Of a stretch of DNA of 26,979 nt, positions 8,105-15,581 are shown in pieces. Source of the stretch: Leadbetterella byssophila_A (GTDB taxonomy: Bacteria; Bacteroidota; Bacteroidia; Cytophagales; Spirosomataceae); NCBI GenBank assembly GCA_040394735.1, contig JBEBRR010000054.1:1-26979 (forward strand). Reading direction: 5' to 3'. The notes beneath the pieces were generated by a model. It searched no databases and was not told the DNA's origin. It was given only the letters and a program-made list of their open reading frames with translations. How positions within the stretch are numbered: position 1 is the stretch's first letter; every line of letters starts with the position of its first letter. Made by a program: the position numbers and the translations under genes.

Positions 8105-8121
8105 TTGCAACATAGTTGCGA
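8105..8121. promoter_or_regulatory. Zur/Fur-like operator, site 1
   Basis: The sequence ttgcaacatagttgcga is an imperfect dyad around the centre at 8113 (half-sites ttgcaac / gttgcga). It matches site 2 at 13 of 17 positions. The form TTGCAAC-N3-GTTGCAA resembles Fur-family, especially Zur-type, operators. It covers the TTG (8116-8118) of the candidate promoter. Confidence 0.55.
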
Positions 8122-8147
8122 TAGAACAATTTCTCTTCATTAATTTG
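8116..8147 (+). promoter_or_regulatory. Candidate promoter overlapped by both operators
   Basis: A TTG at 8116-8118 is followed after 21 nt by ttaatttg at 8140-8147, 7 of 8 matches to the Bacteroidota -7 element TAnnTTTG. Operator site 1 covers the upstream element and site 2 overlaps the -7 element, a classic layout for repression. The next intact gene downstream is the alkaline phosphatase at 8451. Confidence 0.45.
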
Positions 8148-8450
8148 CAGCACTGTTGCAAATTCAGGCAGTGGTGAACCGGCTGGGTAGCAGCTATACC
8201 GCCCGCATACAGGAACAACCGGCTGGATTTTCCGCCGATACCTCTACGAAGGAAAGCAAAACGGAGTACAACTGTTCCGCCAATACTTTCCTGAGTGAAT
8301 ACCGGGTAGGAACTACCGTCTGAAAGGCCCCGGAGCCTCTGCCGGCGCTGAGCATCGGTCTGGCCGGTGATATGTCGGCAAGACTCAGCTTTAAATGCTA
8401 TAGCGATGAACCTTTAGGAACAGAAAAGCATAGTTTAAACCCAATTTTTT
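8144..8450 (+). pseudogene. Interrupted reading frame, probable gene remnant
   Basis: Between the membrane protein and the alkaline phosphatase lies a frame of normal local base composition. It starts without a good initiation codon at 8144 and is stopped by a TGA at 8321-8323. It then continues in the same frame past 8440 into the phosphatase start. Its translation looks protein-like (for example NRLGSSYTARIQEQPAGF early, and ALSIGLAGDMSARLSFKC after the stop). I do not recognise the family. It begins inside operator site 2, which suggests a deletion fused a regulated promoter to the inside of another gene. It could instead be an untranslated leader that happens to be open. Confidence 0.35.
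8145..8161. promoter_or_regulatory. Zur/Fur-like operator, site 2
   Basis: The sequence ttgcagcactgttgcaa is an imperfect dyad centred at 8153, exactly 40 bp (about four helical turns) from the centre of site 1. It also lies within an 8-bp inverted repeat, aatttgca / tgcaaatt, with a 7-nt spacer. Two dimers would bind the same face of the helix. Confidence 0.55.
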
Positions 8451-9857
8451 ATGAAAAGGAGAGATTTCTTTCGTAACGGCTCATTTGCCTTTTTAGGGGC
8501 CTCCCTGTTTAACGGTTCTTTGGCCCGGGCCTCGGGCCCGGTAGCGAAGACACCGGCGGCCACCACAAAGAATATTATTTTTATGGTGAGCGACGGCATG
8601 AGCACCGGCACGCTCAATATGGCCAGTCTTTTGTTGAGGCGAAAAGAAGGGCGGCAAAGCCACTGGCTGAGCCTTTATGAAGAGCAGAAGGTGAGCCGGG
8701 CGCTGATGGATACGGCCTCAGCCAACTCCCTGGTCACCGACTCGGCTGCAGCCAGCTCCTCCTGGGGCGGCGGCGTAAGGGTCAATAACGGCTCGCTTAA
8801 CGTAGGGCCTGACGGTACCTTTCATCAACCTATCCTGCAGAAATTCAAGGCAGCCGGTAAGGCCGTGGGCTGCGTGACCACCGTGCCCGTCACCCACGCC
8901 ACCCCGGCGGGCTTTAGCATAAACAGCGCCAAACGTAACGACATGGATGAGATAGCTACCCTCTACCTGCCGCTGCGTTTCGATGTCATGATGGGCGGCG
9001 GCCGCGAGCATTTCATGGCCGATAGCCGGAAAGACAAGCAAGACCTGGCCGCTTCATTCCGCAAAAACAATTACCGGGTCATCACCGCCAGAAAAGAGCT
9101 GATGAGCAGTTCACCGGAGGAGGATAGGCCTTTACTGGGCATCTTCAGCGAGGGCGGACTGCCCTATGCGCTGGACCATGTGCAGGACAAAACGGCACAG
9201 GAAAACATCCCCACGCTGGCCGAAATGACAAAGAAGGCGATCGGGCAGTTGAGCCGGAACAAAAACGGCTTCGTGATGCAGGTAGAAGGTGGGAAGGTAG
9301 ACTGGGCCGCCCATGCCAATGATGCCGCAGCCCTGCTTTACGACCAGATCGCTTTTGACAAGGCCGTTAAAGTAGCCCTCGACTTTGCAGAAAAAGACAA
9401 GGAAACACTGGTAGTGATCACTACCGACCACGGCAATGCCAACCCAGGCCTGTTTTACGGCAGCAATGCCGATAAGAACTTTGACACACTTCAGCATTAC
9501 CGACATACCAATGACTGGGTGCTGAACGGCATCAACAGGAACTTCAGCCCAAAGCAGGTGATTGAACGGATAGAATATGCGCAAGGCTGGGTAGCCAGAG
9601 AAGAGGAGGCCGCTGTGCTCTTGAAACACTATGACCAGCTCGATGAAACTGGCCTGTACAATCCGCGAAAACTGCCCTTCCGCTACCTGGCCCAGATCCA
9701 GGAACAGCGTACCTCCATTGGCTGGGGTGCTATGGATCATTCGGGAGACTATGTGGAACTGGCTATGTATGGACCGGGCAGTGAGCTCTTGAAGCCCTTT
9801 GTGAAAAATACCGATCTGCATAACTTTATGCTGACGGTGACAGGCGTGATAAGGTAA
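8451..9857 (+). CDS. Tat-exported alkaline phosphatase (PhoA superfamily)
   Basis: A 468-residue periplasmic phosphomonoesterase of the PhoA type (PF00245), which uses two Zn2+ and usually one Mg2+. The N-terminus KRRDFFRNGSFAF with a following hydrophobic run is a twin-arginine signal, as expected for export after folding with metal. Active-site elements seen: D48 in VSDGMS, the nucleophile S98 in VTDSAAAS, E279 in VEGG, D284 and H288 in KVDWAAH, D326-H327 in TTDHG, and H430 in MDHSGDYV. All zinc ligands therefore appear present; the TADHxH motif is TTDHGN, a common variant. The ATG at 8451 gives the Tat motif at residues 2-5 and is supported. The nearest promoter upstream carries two Zur-like operators across an interrupted frame, so control by zinc is conceivable but unproven. 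It is unrelated in subfamily to the phosphatase at 21453. Confidence 0.9.
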   Translation: MKRRDFFRNGSFAFLGASLFNGSLARASGPVAKTPAATTKNIIFMVSDGMSTGTLNMASLLLRRKEGRQSHWLSLYEEQKVSRALMDTASANSLVTDSAAASSSWGGGVRVNNGSLNVGPDGTFHQPILQKFKAAGKAVGCVTTVPVTHATPAGFSINSAKRNDMDEIATLYLPLRFDVMMGGGREHFMADSRKDKQDLAASFRKNNYRVITARKELMSSSPEEDRPLLGIFSEGGLPYALDHVQDKTAQENIPTLAEMTKKAIGQLSRNKNGFVMQVEGGKVDWAAHANDAAALLYDQIAFDKAVKVALDFAEKDKETLVVITTDHGNANPGLFYGSNADKNFDTLQHYRHTNDWVLNGINRNFSPKQVIERIEYAQGWVAREEEAAVLLKHYDQLDETGLYNPRKLPFRYLAQIQEQRTSIGWGAMDHSGDYVELAMYGPGSELLKPFVKNTDLHNFMLTVTGVIR

Positions 9858-10062
9858 GCTGACCTGGGGAAACGTAAGCGGCAAATAGCAAAATAACGAA
9901 AAACGGCCTATGATTTATAATTTCACCGTATATAAAACCTGAGGGTGTCCAACATAGCAGAGATACACAGGTGTTGAAAAAAGTTACAGGATTGGAATGC
10001 CGGCTTTTTGTAACGAATGCCCCTGTTATTCATAAATACTGTAATCCGTTGAAATTTCTTGT

Positions 10063-10070
10063 TATATTTG
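10063..10070 (+). promoter_or_regulatory. Candidate -7 promoter element for the cupin gene
   Basis: The sequence tatatttg exactly matches the Bacteroidota -7 consensus TAnnTTTG, 50 bp before the cupin start. No TTG stands at the right distance upstream, so the -33 element is weak or absent. This may mean an activator is needed. Confidence 0.4.
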
Positions 10071-10082
10071 TATATAAGCCGC

Positions 10083-10112
10083 ACTTAATGAATTCATTTT
10101 TAAACATTAAGT
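10083..10112. promoter_or_regulatory. Nested inverted repeats in the cupin leader, candidate operator
   Basis: An 8-bp inverted repeat (acttaatg at 10083-10090, cattaagt at 10105-10112) overlaps a perfect 12-bp palindrome (aatgaattcatt, 10087-10098), giving several aatg/catt half-sites. It ends 8 nt before the cupin ATG and lies just downstream of the predicted transcript start, where a repressor would block. Confidence 0.4.
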
Positions 10113-10120
10113 AAAACAAG

Positions 10121-10678
10121 ATGCCAGCCAAAGGACAGATCATCACGAACCCTGCCACCGGAGACTCCTATGAATTTCTTGAAACAGCCAGAGACACCGG
10201 GGGAGTATCGGTAAGCATGAAAGCTACCCTGAAAAGTAAAGGCCCGGTGGTACCGAATCATTTTCACGTTTCCCAGGATGAAACCTTTGAAGTAATTTCA
10301 GGGGAGTTAACCTTGTTACAGGATGGGAAAACCTCCTTGCTGACTGCAGGAGAAAAAGTAACCCTGCCTAAGAATGTTCCCCATAATCATTATAATAATG
10401 GCGATACGGAGGTAATCTATATCCATTCTGTAAAGCCGGCGTTGGACTTCGACTATCTGATTGAAAACCTGGTCGGACTTCTTGCGGACGGAAAAGGGAA
10501 AAATGGCAAGCCAGGCCTGGTTCAGGAGCTGGTATTCCTGAAATACCTGGAAAGTAAGTCTTACCTGGCTGATATTCCTCTCGGTGTGCAGAAGCTTTTG
10601 ATGCATACCGTTGCCCCGGTAGGGCGGCTGTTCGGTTACCGGGCGGTTTACAGGAAATACTCGGGCATAGAAAAATAA
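10121..10678 (+). CDS. Cupin-domain protein
   Basis: A 185-residue cytosolic protein with a single conserved cupin barrel. Motif 1 is seen as PNHFHVSQDETFEVISG (45-61) with metal ligands H47, H49 and E54. Motif 2 reads LPKNVPHNHYNN (82-93) with H88 as fourth ligand; the usual PxG is PKN. The N-terminal part (residues 1-40) and an alpha-helical C-terminal extension (about 105-185) complete a small cupin of the kind often annotated as cupin-domain protein (PF07883). These include metal-dependent oxygenases, isomerases and sugar-binding proteins, so the reaction cannot be told. The gene abuts a decayed aldo/keto reductase tail 3' and is preceded by its own promoter-like region, so it probably is a single-gene unit. 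Confidence 0.85.
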   Translation: MPAKGQIITNPATGDSYEFLETARDTGGVSVSMKATLKSKGPVVPNHFHVSQDETFEVISGELTLLQDGKTSLLTAGEKVTLPKNVPHNHYNNGDTEVIYIHSVKPALDFDYLIENLVGLLADGKGKNGKPGLVQELVFLKYLESKSYLADIPLGVQKLLMHTVAPVGRLFGYRAVYRKYSGIEK

Positions 10679-10679
10679 C

Positions 10680-10991
10680 AGGGCATCGCTTCCCCGCTAT
10701 CAGCCGGAGGCGCTCATCGCTAACTGGCTGCTGATCGATATCCTGAAGGAGTTCGGCGACCACAGAGGCCTGACTGTAGCGCAGGTGGCGCTGGCCTGGC
10801 TGCTGGCACAAAAACCCTTTATTGTGCCTATTCCCGGCACCACTAAGCTGGCCCATTTCCAGGAAAATCTGGGCGCTGCTGATTACGAATTTACTGCCGT
10901 TGAGCTCAGTAAGCTGACCGCAGACCTGAATAAAGTGAAGATCGTGGGCGAGAGGTACACGGGGCAGTCGGCAGAAAAGACCCGGAAGTAG
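10680..10991 (+). pseudogene. C-terminal fragment of an aldo/keto reductase
   Basis: The frame reads PEALIANWLLIDILKEFGD, then TVAQVALAWLLAQKPFIVPIPGTTKL, then ENLGAADYEFTAVELSKL. This is the unmistakable C-terminal third of an NADPH-dependent aldo/keto reductase, including the cofactor phosphate-binding PIPGTTKL segment. A stop in this frame lies at 10668-10670 and the cupin gene occupies the upstream DNA. The catalytic N-terminal two thirds (Asp, Tyr, Lys, His tetrad) are therefore missing. Only GTG at 10785 could start a short peptide, which would not be an enzyme. The remaining frame is otherwise undamaged, suggesting a fairly recent deletion or replacement event with its left end next to the cupin stop. 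Confidence 0.85.
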
Positions 10992-11314
10992 ATACTGATA
11001 TTCTATTTAAGGGTTGTTTGTGTCACCACGACAACCTGACTTGGTACAATAAAACCGGTGTCTATCCGCGCGATCTGTGAGAAACTTACCGGCGTTACTC
11101 TCCCTCACAGATTTCCTGTATTTACACCGATAGCTTCTGTATAGATCTCCTCTGTTATTTTATCTGCGTATTGTTTAGGGCAGTTTTTACGATATCCCGG
11201 CATCTCTTTTGCCCATTTTTACTAACTTGGGACTCTTTTCCTGCCGGATAGAAGTGATCTGTGAAGACACCGGACCGACCGGATACCCTTTAACCCTGAT
11301 CCCGGCCGCCAGTT
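10992..11314. other. Gene-free stretch with two hairpins
   Basis: There is no convincing gene in these 323 bp. An interrupted hairpin lies at 11012-11036 (ggttgt / acaacc, with an inner tgtg / cacg pair), and a 9-bp perfect inverted repeat lies at 11073-11081 and 11104-11112 (atctgtgag / ctcacagat, 22-nt loop). Neither has a good T tract. They could be a terminator for the lost reductase gene or leader structures of the SusC-like gene. No clear -7 element was found. Confidence 0.4.
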
Positions 11315-14302
11315 ATGAAGCTGCATTTCCTGATTATTATTTCTCTTGTTCAGTTATTCCAGACTTTATACGGACAAAGCCGTATAATCAGCGGTACGGT
11401 ATTTCCCGGCGAAATCAGGCAGGGAGTAGCCGGGGTTCTGGTGAAAACTAAAAAGCTCAGTGTTCAGACCGATAGTAAAGGCAGATACCGTATAGCTGCT
11501 TCTGAGGGAGATACATTAGTGTTTAGCGGATATGGTTTTCATCCAAAACAGCTTATAGCAGGAAGTGAAGATACCCTGGATGTTTTAGTGAATACCCATC
11601 AAATTGTAACTCCATACGGAACGGCAGATCAGGAGGAATTTACAGGCTCTGCTGTTTTGATCCGGCCATACCTTTGGAATAACTGCAGTTTTACCAATCT
11701 CTTGCTGGCCTTGCAGGGAGCCGGAGCTGGTGTCCGGACCACTTCGCCTTCCGGTGATCCGGGTTCAGAACCCGGTGTCAGGATACGGGGAACATCCTTG
11801 CTGGAAAGCGCTGGCCCGCCATTGTACATAGTAGACGGAGTAGAGTTTACCGGTAATTTCAGTGATCTCAATCCCGGTGATATAGAAAGCATTACGGTAC
11901 TGAAAGATGCCGTAAACAGAACGCTCTACGGAAGCAGGGGGCTGAACGGGGTGGTTATGATCAAAACCCTGACCGGTGCGGGGATAAAAAGCAACTTTGA
12001 TTTTTCTTTGCAGACGGGTACAGCTTCCAATGCAGTTCCGGGTTATAATATGGTAGGTCCGGCAGAATATTATGAGCTCAGCTGGCAGATGTATAGAAAT
12101 TTTTTGTTTCATAAAGGCATTCCAATGGATGTTTCCGCTCAGATTGCCTCGGGAGTTCTTCCAAGGGATGCTGCAGGCAGGCAAGTGTATAATAATGAGG
12201 GCTATGTGGATTTAATATGGATGTTGGGCGGTTATAACGCTTTTAATGTTGCTGATATGGAGCTGATCGGTGTGGATGGGAAATTGAACCCGGCAGCTGT
12301 ATTACGGAATCCCGAAGAGCTGAACTGGATGGACAGGGTGGCACGGACCGGGAGGAGAAATGAATACAATATGACCTACAGTACGGGTAGGGGAAAGATG
12401 GATATTATGACGTCTTTAAACTATTTGCGGGAGGAAGGATGGAGCAACTGGTCAGCACTTGAAAGATATGCCGGGCGAATGAACCTGAATTATCAGGCAA
12501 CCCGCTGGTTTAAAGCCGGTCTGAGGCTTACTGCCTCCCGGAATGGAAGTGATCATGTCAATGCAACCCCTGCTAACGCACTTAACCCTTTCTACTTTGC
12601 GCGGAATATCGGTCCGGTCTATCCTGTTCATATCATTCACCCGGAAACCGGAGAACGGATTTATGATATCAGGGAGATCACTGATTCTCAAAGTCCCTTG
12701 AGGCCGTTTTACCCCACGTACCACGCCATCCTGGATAACGACCGGATTTCTGATCATACGGTGAGAAAGCTTTATTCAGGCCGGGCGTTTATGAACTTCA
12801 CCTTTCTCCCCTGGTTAAGACTGGACCTTAATGCGGGTGGAGATCAATCAGACAGTAAACAGGAAAGAATCAGCAACGATCTACGGGCAGGCCGGTCAGA
12901 GACCCTTCATAAGATAAAAAATAACAGCTATACGCTTAACCAGGTATTGAGCATCTATAAATTTTATAATGATATCGAATTCAGCTTGGTGGCAGGCCAT
13001 GAAAATGTTTTTTATAATGGAAAAGACTCGCTGATAACGATAATCAATGTATCGTCAGATCCGGCTAATATCACTGCTAGCCAAAATTATTACAGGATTA
13101 AGCAGAAACAGGATAGTTATTTTGTAAAGACGGGTGTGGGGCTTTTTCGCCGTTATTACCTGGAAGGCGCTTACCGGAATGACCGGTACTCCGGACTTAC
13201 TTCGTCCGGTTCATGGTCGGTTGCCGGTTCATGGAACCTGGCCGGGGAAGATTTTTTTAATCTATCGTGGATGCAGGAAATACGCTTATATACCACTTAC
13301 GGAAGCTCAGCAGGAATGTATTCTTTCTTCCATCAACACCCTTTTACAGTGGGAACGGGTTTTTCTATGCTGAAAAACAGGCTGCACGGATCCGCTGAAT
13401 ATTACTCTACCCGGGTGAAAGACCTGATCAGTACTCCTGATCTCTGGTTGGGAACATGGGAAATATTTACAGGAAAGCAGAAGAATTCCGGGGTTGAATT
13501 ATCCCTTACCTCCGTGCTGGCAGAAAGGAAAAGATTCTCCTGGACCCTGACCGGTAACCTGACCTTCCAGAGGGAGGTTTTGACGGAAATGCCGGCACAG
13601 ATTCCTGTTATGCCCAAGGGTAACTTCAGGCTGCAAAAGGGAGTTTCAGGATTTTCCTATTATACGCGTAGCTTTTTTGGTGTAGATCCCGAATCAGGGC
13701 TGCCTCTGTACCGGGGAGTGGAAAATTATGACCCTTTCAATCCCGCTATTAAAATTCTGGAAACGGCGGGAAAGAAAGATACTGTCACCTCAGATTTCCA
13801 ATTGGCCCGGCAGTCATTTATAGGTAAGTCAGCTTCGCCTGCCGGTTACGGAAGCCTTATCAATTCTCTGAGGTATGGGAATTTTGATCTGAATCTGCTC
13901 ATTACTTACCAGTTTGGTGGCTGGGCTATGGATAACCAGTATATGACCGCAGAGTTTCTGGGTGTGAATCTCCATAAAGATTTACTGAATGCCTGGAAAA
14001 AATCTGGAGATATGACTGATATACCCCGTATAGATAAGGCTGACAGGGAATTTACGGCCCCTTCCACCCGCTGGCTGATCCGCTCAGATTATGTAAGCCT
14101 GGCAGGAGTGAAGTTGAGCTATCATATCCCGGAAAAGGCGCTTCCCTTTATGAAAATTACACTTTTTGCCAATGCGGAAAATGTTTATTTTCTGACCCGG
14201 CGCAAAGGGCTGAACCCATTAAGCTTCTTTGAATATAATGCAGGAAGCGGCACATACAATTTTGCCCGGAAATTTAACCTGGGCCTGAACGTTAAACTGT
14301 AA
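11315..14302 (+). CDS. SusC/RagA-type TonB-dependent outer-membrane receptor, no SusD partner
   Basis: A 995-residue outer-membrane transporter. A signal peptide (1-20, ending LYG-QS) is followed by a short carboxypeptidase-regulatory-like beta-sandwich (about 23-93). The plug domain (about 105-220) carries the SusC signatures VRIRGTS, PLYIVDGVEF and NPGDIESITVLKDAVNRTLYGSRGLNGVVMI. The remainder is a 22-strand barrel ending in KFNLGLNVKL. SusC proteins import glycans or peptides together with a SusD lipoprotein lid, but the next gene is on the opposite strand and no SusD is present in the window. It may therefore use a distant SusD or work alone. It has no STN domain, so it does not itself signal through a FecR. 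Plug and barrel are intact, so it is not a pseudogene. Confidence 0.9.
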   Translation: MKLHFLIIISLVQLFQTLYGQSRIISGTVFPGEIRQGVAGVLVKTKKLSVQTDSKGRYRIAASEGDTLVFSGYGFHPKQLIAGSEDTLDVLVNTHQIVTPYGTADQEEFTGSAVLIRPYLWNNCSFTNLLLALQGAGAGVRTTSPSGDPGSEPGVRIRGTSLLESAGPPLYIVDGVEFTGNFSDLNPGDIESITVLKDAVNRTLYGSRGLNGVVMIKTLTGAGIKSNFDFSLQTGTASNAVPGYNMVGPAEYYELSWQMYRNFLFHKGIPMDVSAQIASGVLPRDAAGRQVYNNEGYVDLIWMLGGYNAFNVADMELIGVDGKLNPAAVLRNPEELNWMDRVARTGRRNEYNMTYSTGRGKMDIMTSLNYLREEGWSNWSALERYAGRMNLNYQATRWFKAGLRLTASRNGSDHVNATPANALNPFYFARNIGPVYPVHIIHPETGERIYDIREITDSQSPLRPFYPTYHAILDNDRISDHTVRKLYSGRAFMNFTFLPWLRLDLNAGGDQSDSKQERISNDLRAGRSETLHKIKNNSYTLNQVLSIYKFYNDIEFSLVAGHENVFYNGKDSLITIINVSSDPANITASQNYYRIKQKQDSYFVKTGVGLFRRYYLEGAYRNDRYSGLTSSGSWSVAGSWNLAGEDFFNLSWMQEIRLYTTYGSSAGMYSFFHQHPFTVGTGFSMLKNRLHGSAEYYSTRVKDLISTPDLWLGTWEIFTGKQKNSGVELSLTSVLAERKRFSWTLTGNLTFQREVLTEMPAQIPVMPKGNFRLQKGVSGFSYYTRSFFGVDPESGLPLYRGVENYDPFNPAIKILETAGKKDTVTSDFQLARQSFIGKSASPAGYGSLINSLRYGNFDLNLLITYQFGGWAMDNQYMTAEFLGVNLHKDLLNAWKKSGDMTDIPRIDKADREFTAPSTRWLIRSDYVSLAGVKLSYHIPEKALPFMKITLFANAENVYFLTRRKGLNPLSFFEYNAGSGTYNFARKFNLGLNVKL

Positions 14303-14323
14303 TGTATTTTTACTTTAGAGAAA

Positions 14324-15514
14324 TCACCGGTGTTCCGGCTCCGGCAATCCGAAATATTCTCCCCTTGTCCTGTCCAGGCTTTGGGAAATCAGCCTGAAAT
14401 TATCCGGCGTAGCTTTCAGGTTTACGTATTTGTCCACAATGCTCCTGTGCTTATATAGGATGAAGGTATTTTCAGTTTCGGGGTCTATTTTGTTGAGGTA
14501 GGCTTCGGTGGCCGTGTCAGCGAAGGAAGGTACAAAAGTTAAAGCGGTGTTTTGAATGCGGAGTTCTCTGCCCAGTTGCTCCAGCTCGCTTTCACGGGTT
14601 TTCCGGCTGTAAGACCGTTCATTGCCGTAAACAAAGTATACTTTCAGGTAGTTTTCCCGTTTCCGGCTTTCCTGCTCCAGGTAGGAAAGCCATTTCTTTA
14701 TCTGCGGCCAATTAGGATGATTTCCTGCAAAATAGAGGATTCCCTGGAAACGGCCATACTTGCAGACAGGACAGGTCTGAGTCTCTTTGTCCGGGCCATA
14801 AGCGTGAAAGGGAATAAATGAGGGCTGGTCTTCCCCGATGTTCAGGCCGGATAATACGGCGGCTTTTTCGGGATAGTTCGGAATATTCAGTCCCAGAATG
14901 ATGTCATGCTCGGCTATCTGCAGGCTGTCCCGGAGCAACACCCGTACCACACCGCTTCCGCCACGGTTTTCCTGCGGATATTTTTTAAAATGCGGGATCA
15001 GGAGTTTATCGTCGTCAAAGTTGATCTCATCTGTATAATATTCCTGTGCAATATGGGGCTCCTTTATGGAGAGGTGAATGTGGGCGGGCATAGCTTCTCC
15101 CGGGTATGGTGCCGGACGAATGGTACTGATCGTGTATTGTCCGCGGGCATCGGTCTTTACCCAGCCCCGGATATGCCCGTGACGCTTTGTCCGCTCATCC
15201 ATACCTTCTTTGGGTGTATAATAGCCGGTATTGTCGGTCTGCCAATAATAAATGATAACATCAGGTGCGGGTGTTTTGCCATCAAGGCGGAATACTGTCC
15301 CCGTAACTACCAGCTTCTGTCCCTGTTCGTACCATCCTGCGCTGGTATCTGTGGCATTGATCGTTTCCGGCATACCAATATACATCAATTCACAACCATC
15401 ACAACCACCCCCGATTATTTCTTTGGAAAGTTTTTTTTCAGAGGCTTGCTGTGTCTGTCCGTGGCAACCGGTGGTCAATGAAACCGTGAGAAGTGCCCAA
15501 AATAATTTTTTCAT
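14324..15514 (-). CDS. Lipoprotein fusing an intradiol dioxygenase-like domain to a thioredoxin-like domain
   Basis: A 396-residue lipoprotein (signal peptide ending TTGC, C17). A GGGCDGCE motif (35-42), typical of exported Bacteroidota relatives, precedes an intradiol ring-cleavage dioxygenase domain (about 60-215). This family opens catechols with non-haem Fe3+ bound by two Tyr and two His, and candidates for all four are seen: Y98 or Y99 in NTGYYTPK, Y137 in RPAPYPG, and H145 and H147 in PAHIHL. From about 230 the protein continues into a second domain with CPVC (248-251) at the end of a hairpin, then a beta strand LKVYFVYG and FILYKHRSIVDKYV, resembling a thioredoxin-like fold with a CxxC. 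The C-terminal domain may reduce or protect something at the membrane, but its role is inferred only. It is convergent with the SusC-like gene and lies 67 bp downstream of the LytTR regulator on the same strand. Confidence 0.8.
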   Translation of the reverse strand: MKKLFWALLTVSLTTGCHGQTQQASEKKLSKEIIGGGCDGCELMYIGMPETINATDTSAGWYEQGQKLVVTGTVFRLDGKTPAPDVIIYYWQTDNTGYYTPKEGMDERTKRHGHIRGWVKTDARGQYTISTIRPAPYPGEAMPAHIHLSIKEPHIAQEYYTDEINFDDDKLLIPHFKKYPQENRGGSGVVRVLLRDSLQIAEHDIILGLNIPNYPEKAAVLSGLNIGEDQPSFIPFHAYGPDKETQTCPVCKYGRFQGILYFAGNHPNWPQIKKWLSYLEQESRKRENYLKVYFVYGNERSYSRKTRESELEQLGRELRIQNTALTFVPSFADTATEAYLNKIDPETENTFILYKHRSIVDKYVNLKATPDNFRLISQSLDRTRGEYFGLPEPEHR

Positions 15515-15581
15515 TTGCTTTTTTCCTGCAAATCTATTCTTTCAGATACCTGCTGGTCAAACGGAATAGGGTAAGCTGAGG

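Noticed and set aside
9132..9884. Opposite-strand frame (250 codons) under the alkaline phosphatase
   Set aside because: The forward frame carries all active-site motifs; the reverse translation is low-information.
10785..10991. A 68-residue stand-alone gene from a GTG start
   Set aside because: The frame continues upstream with aldo/keto reductase homology, so it is the tail of a truncated gene.
11209..11451. 80-codon frame before the SusC-like gene
   Set aside because: It overlaps the receptor's signal peptide in another frame and shows no domain; the receptor frame is clearly coding.
14906..15481. 191-codon + strand frame under the dioxygenase fusion
   Set aside because: The - strand frame carries the iron ligands and signal peptide; the + frame is a shadow.
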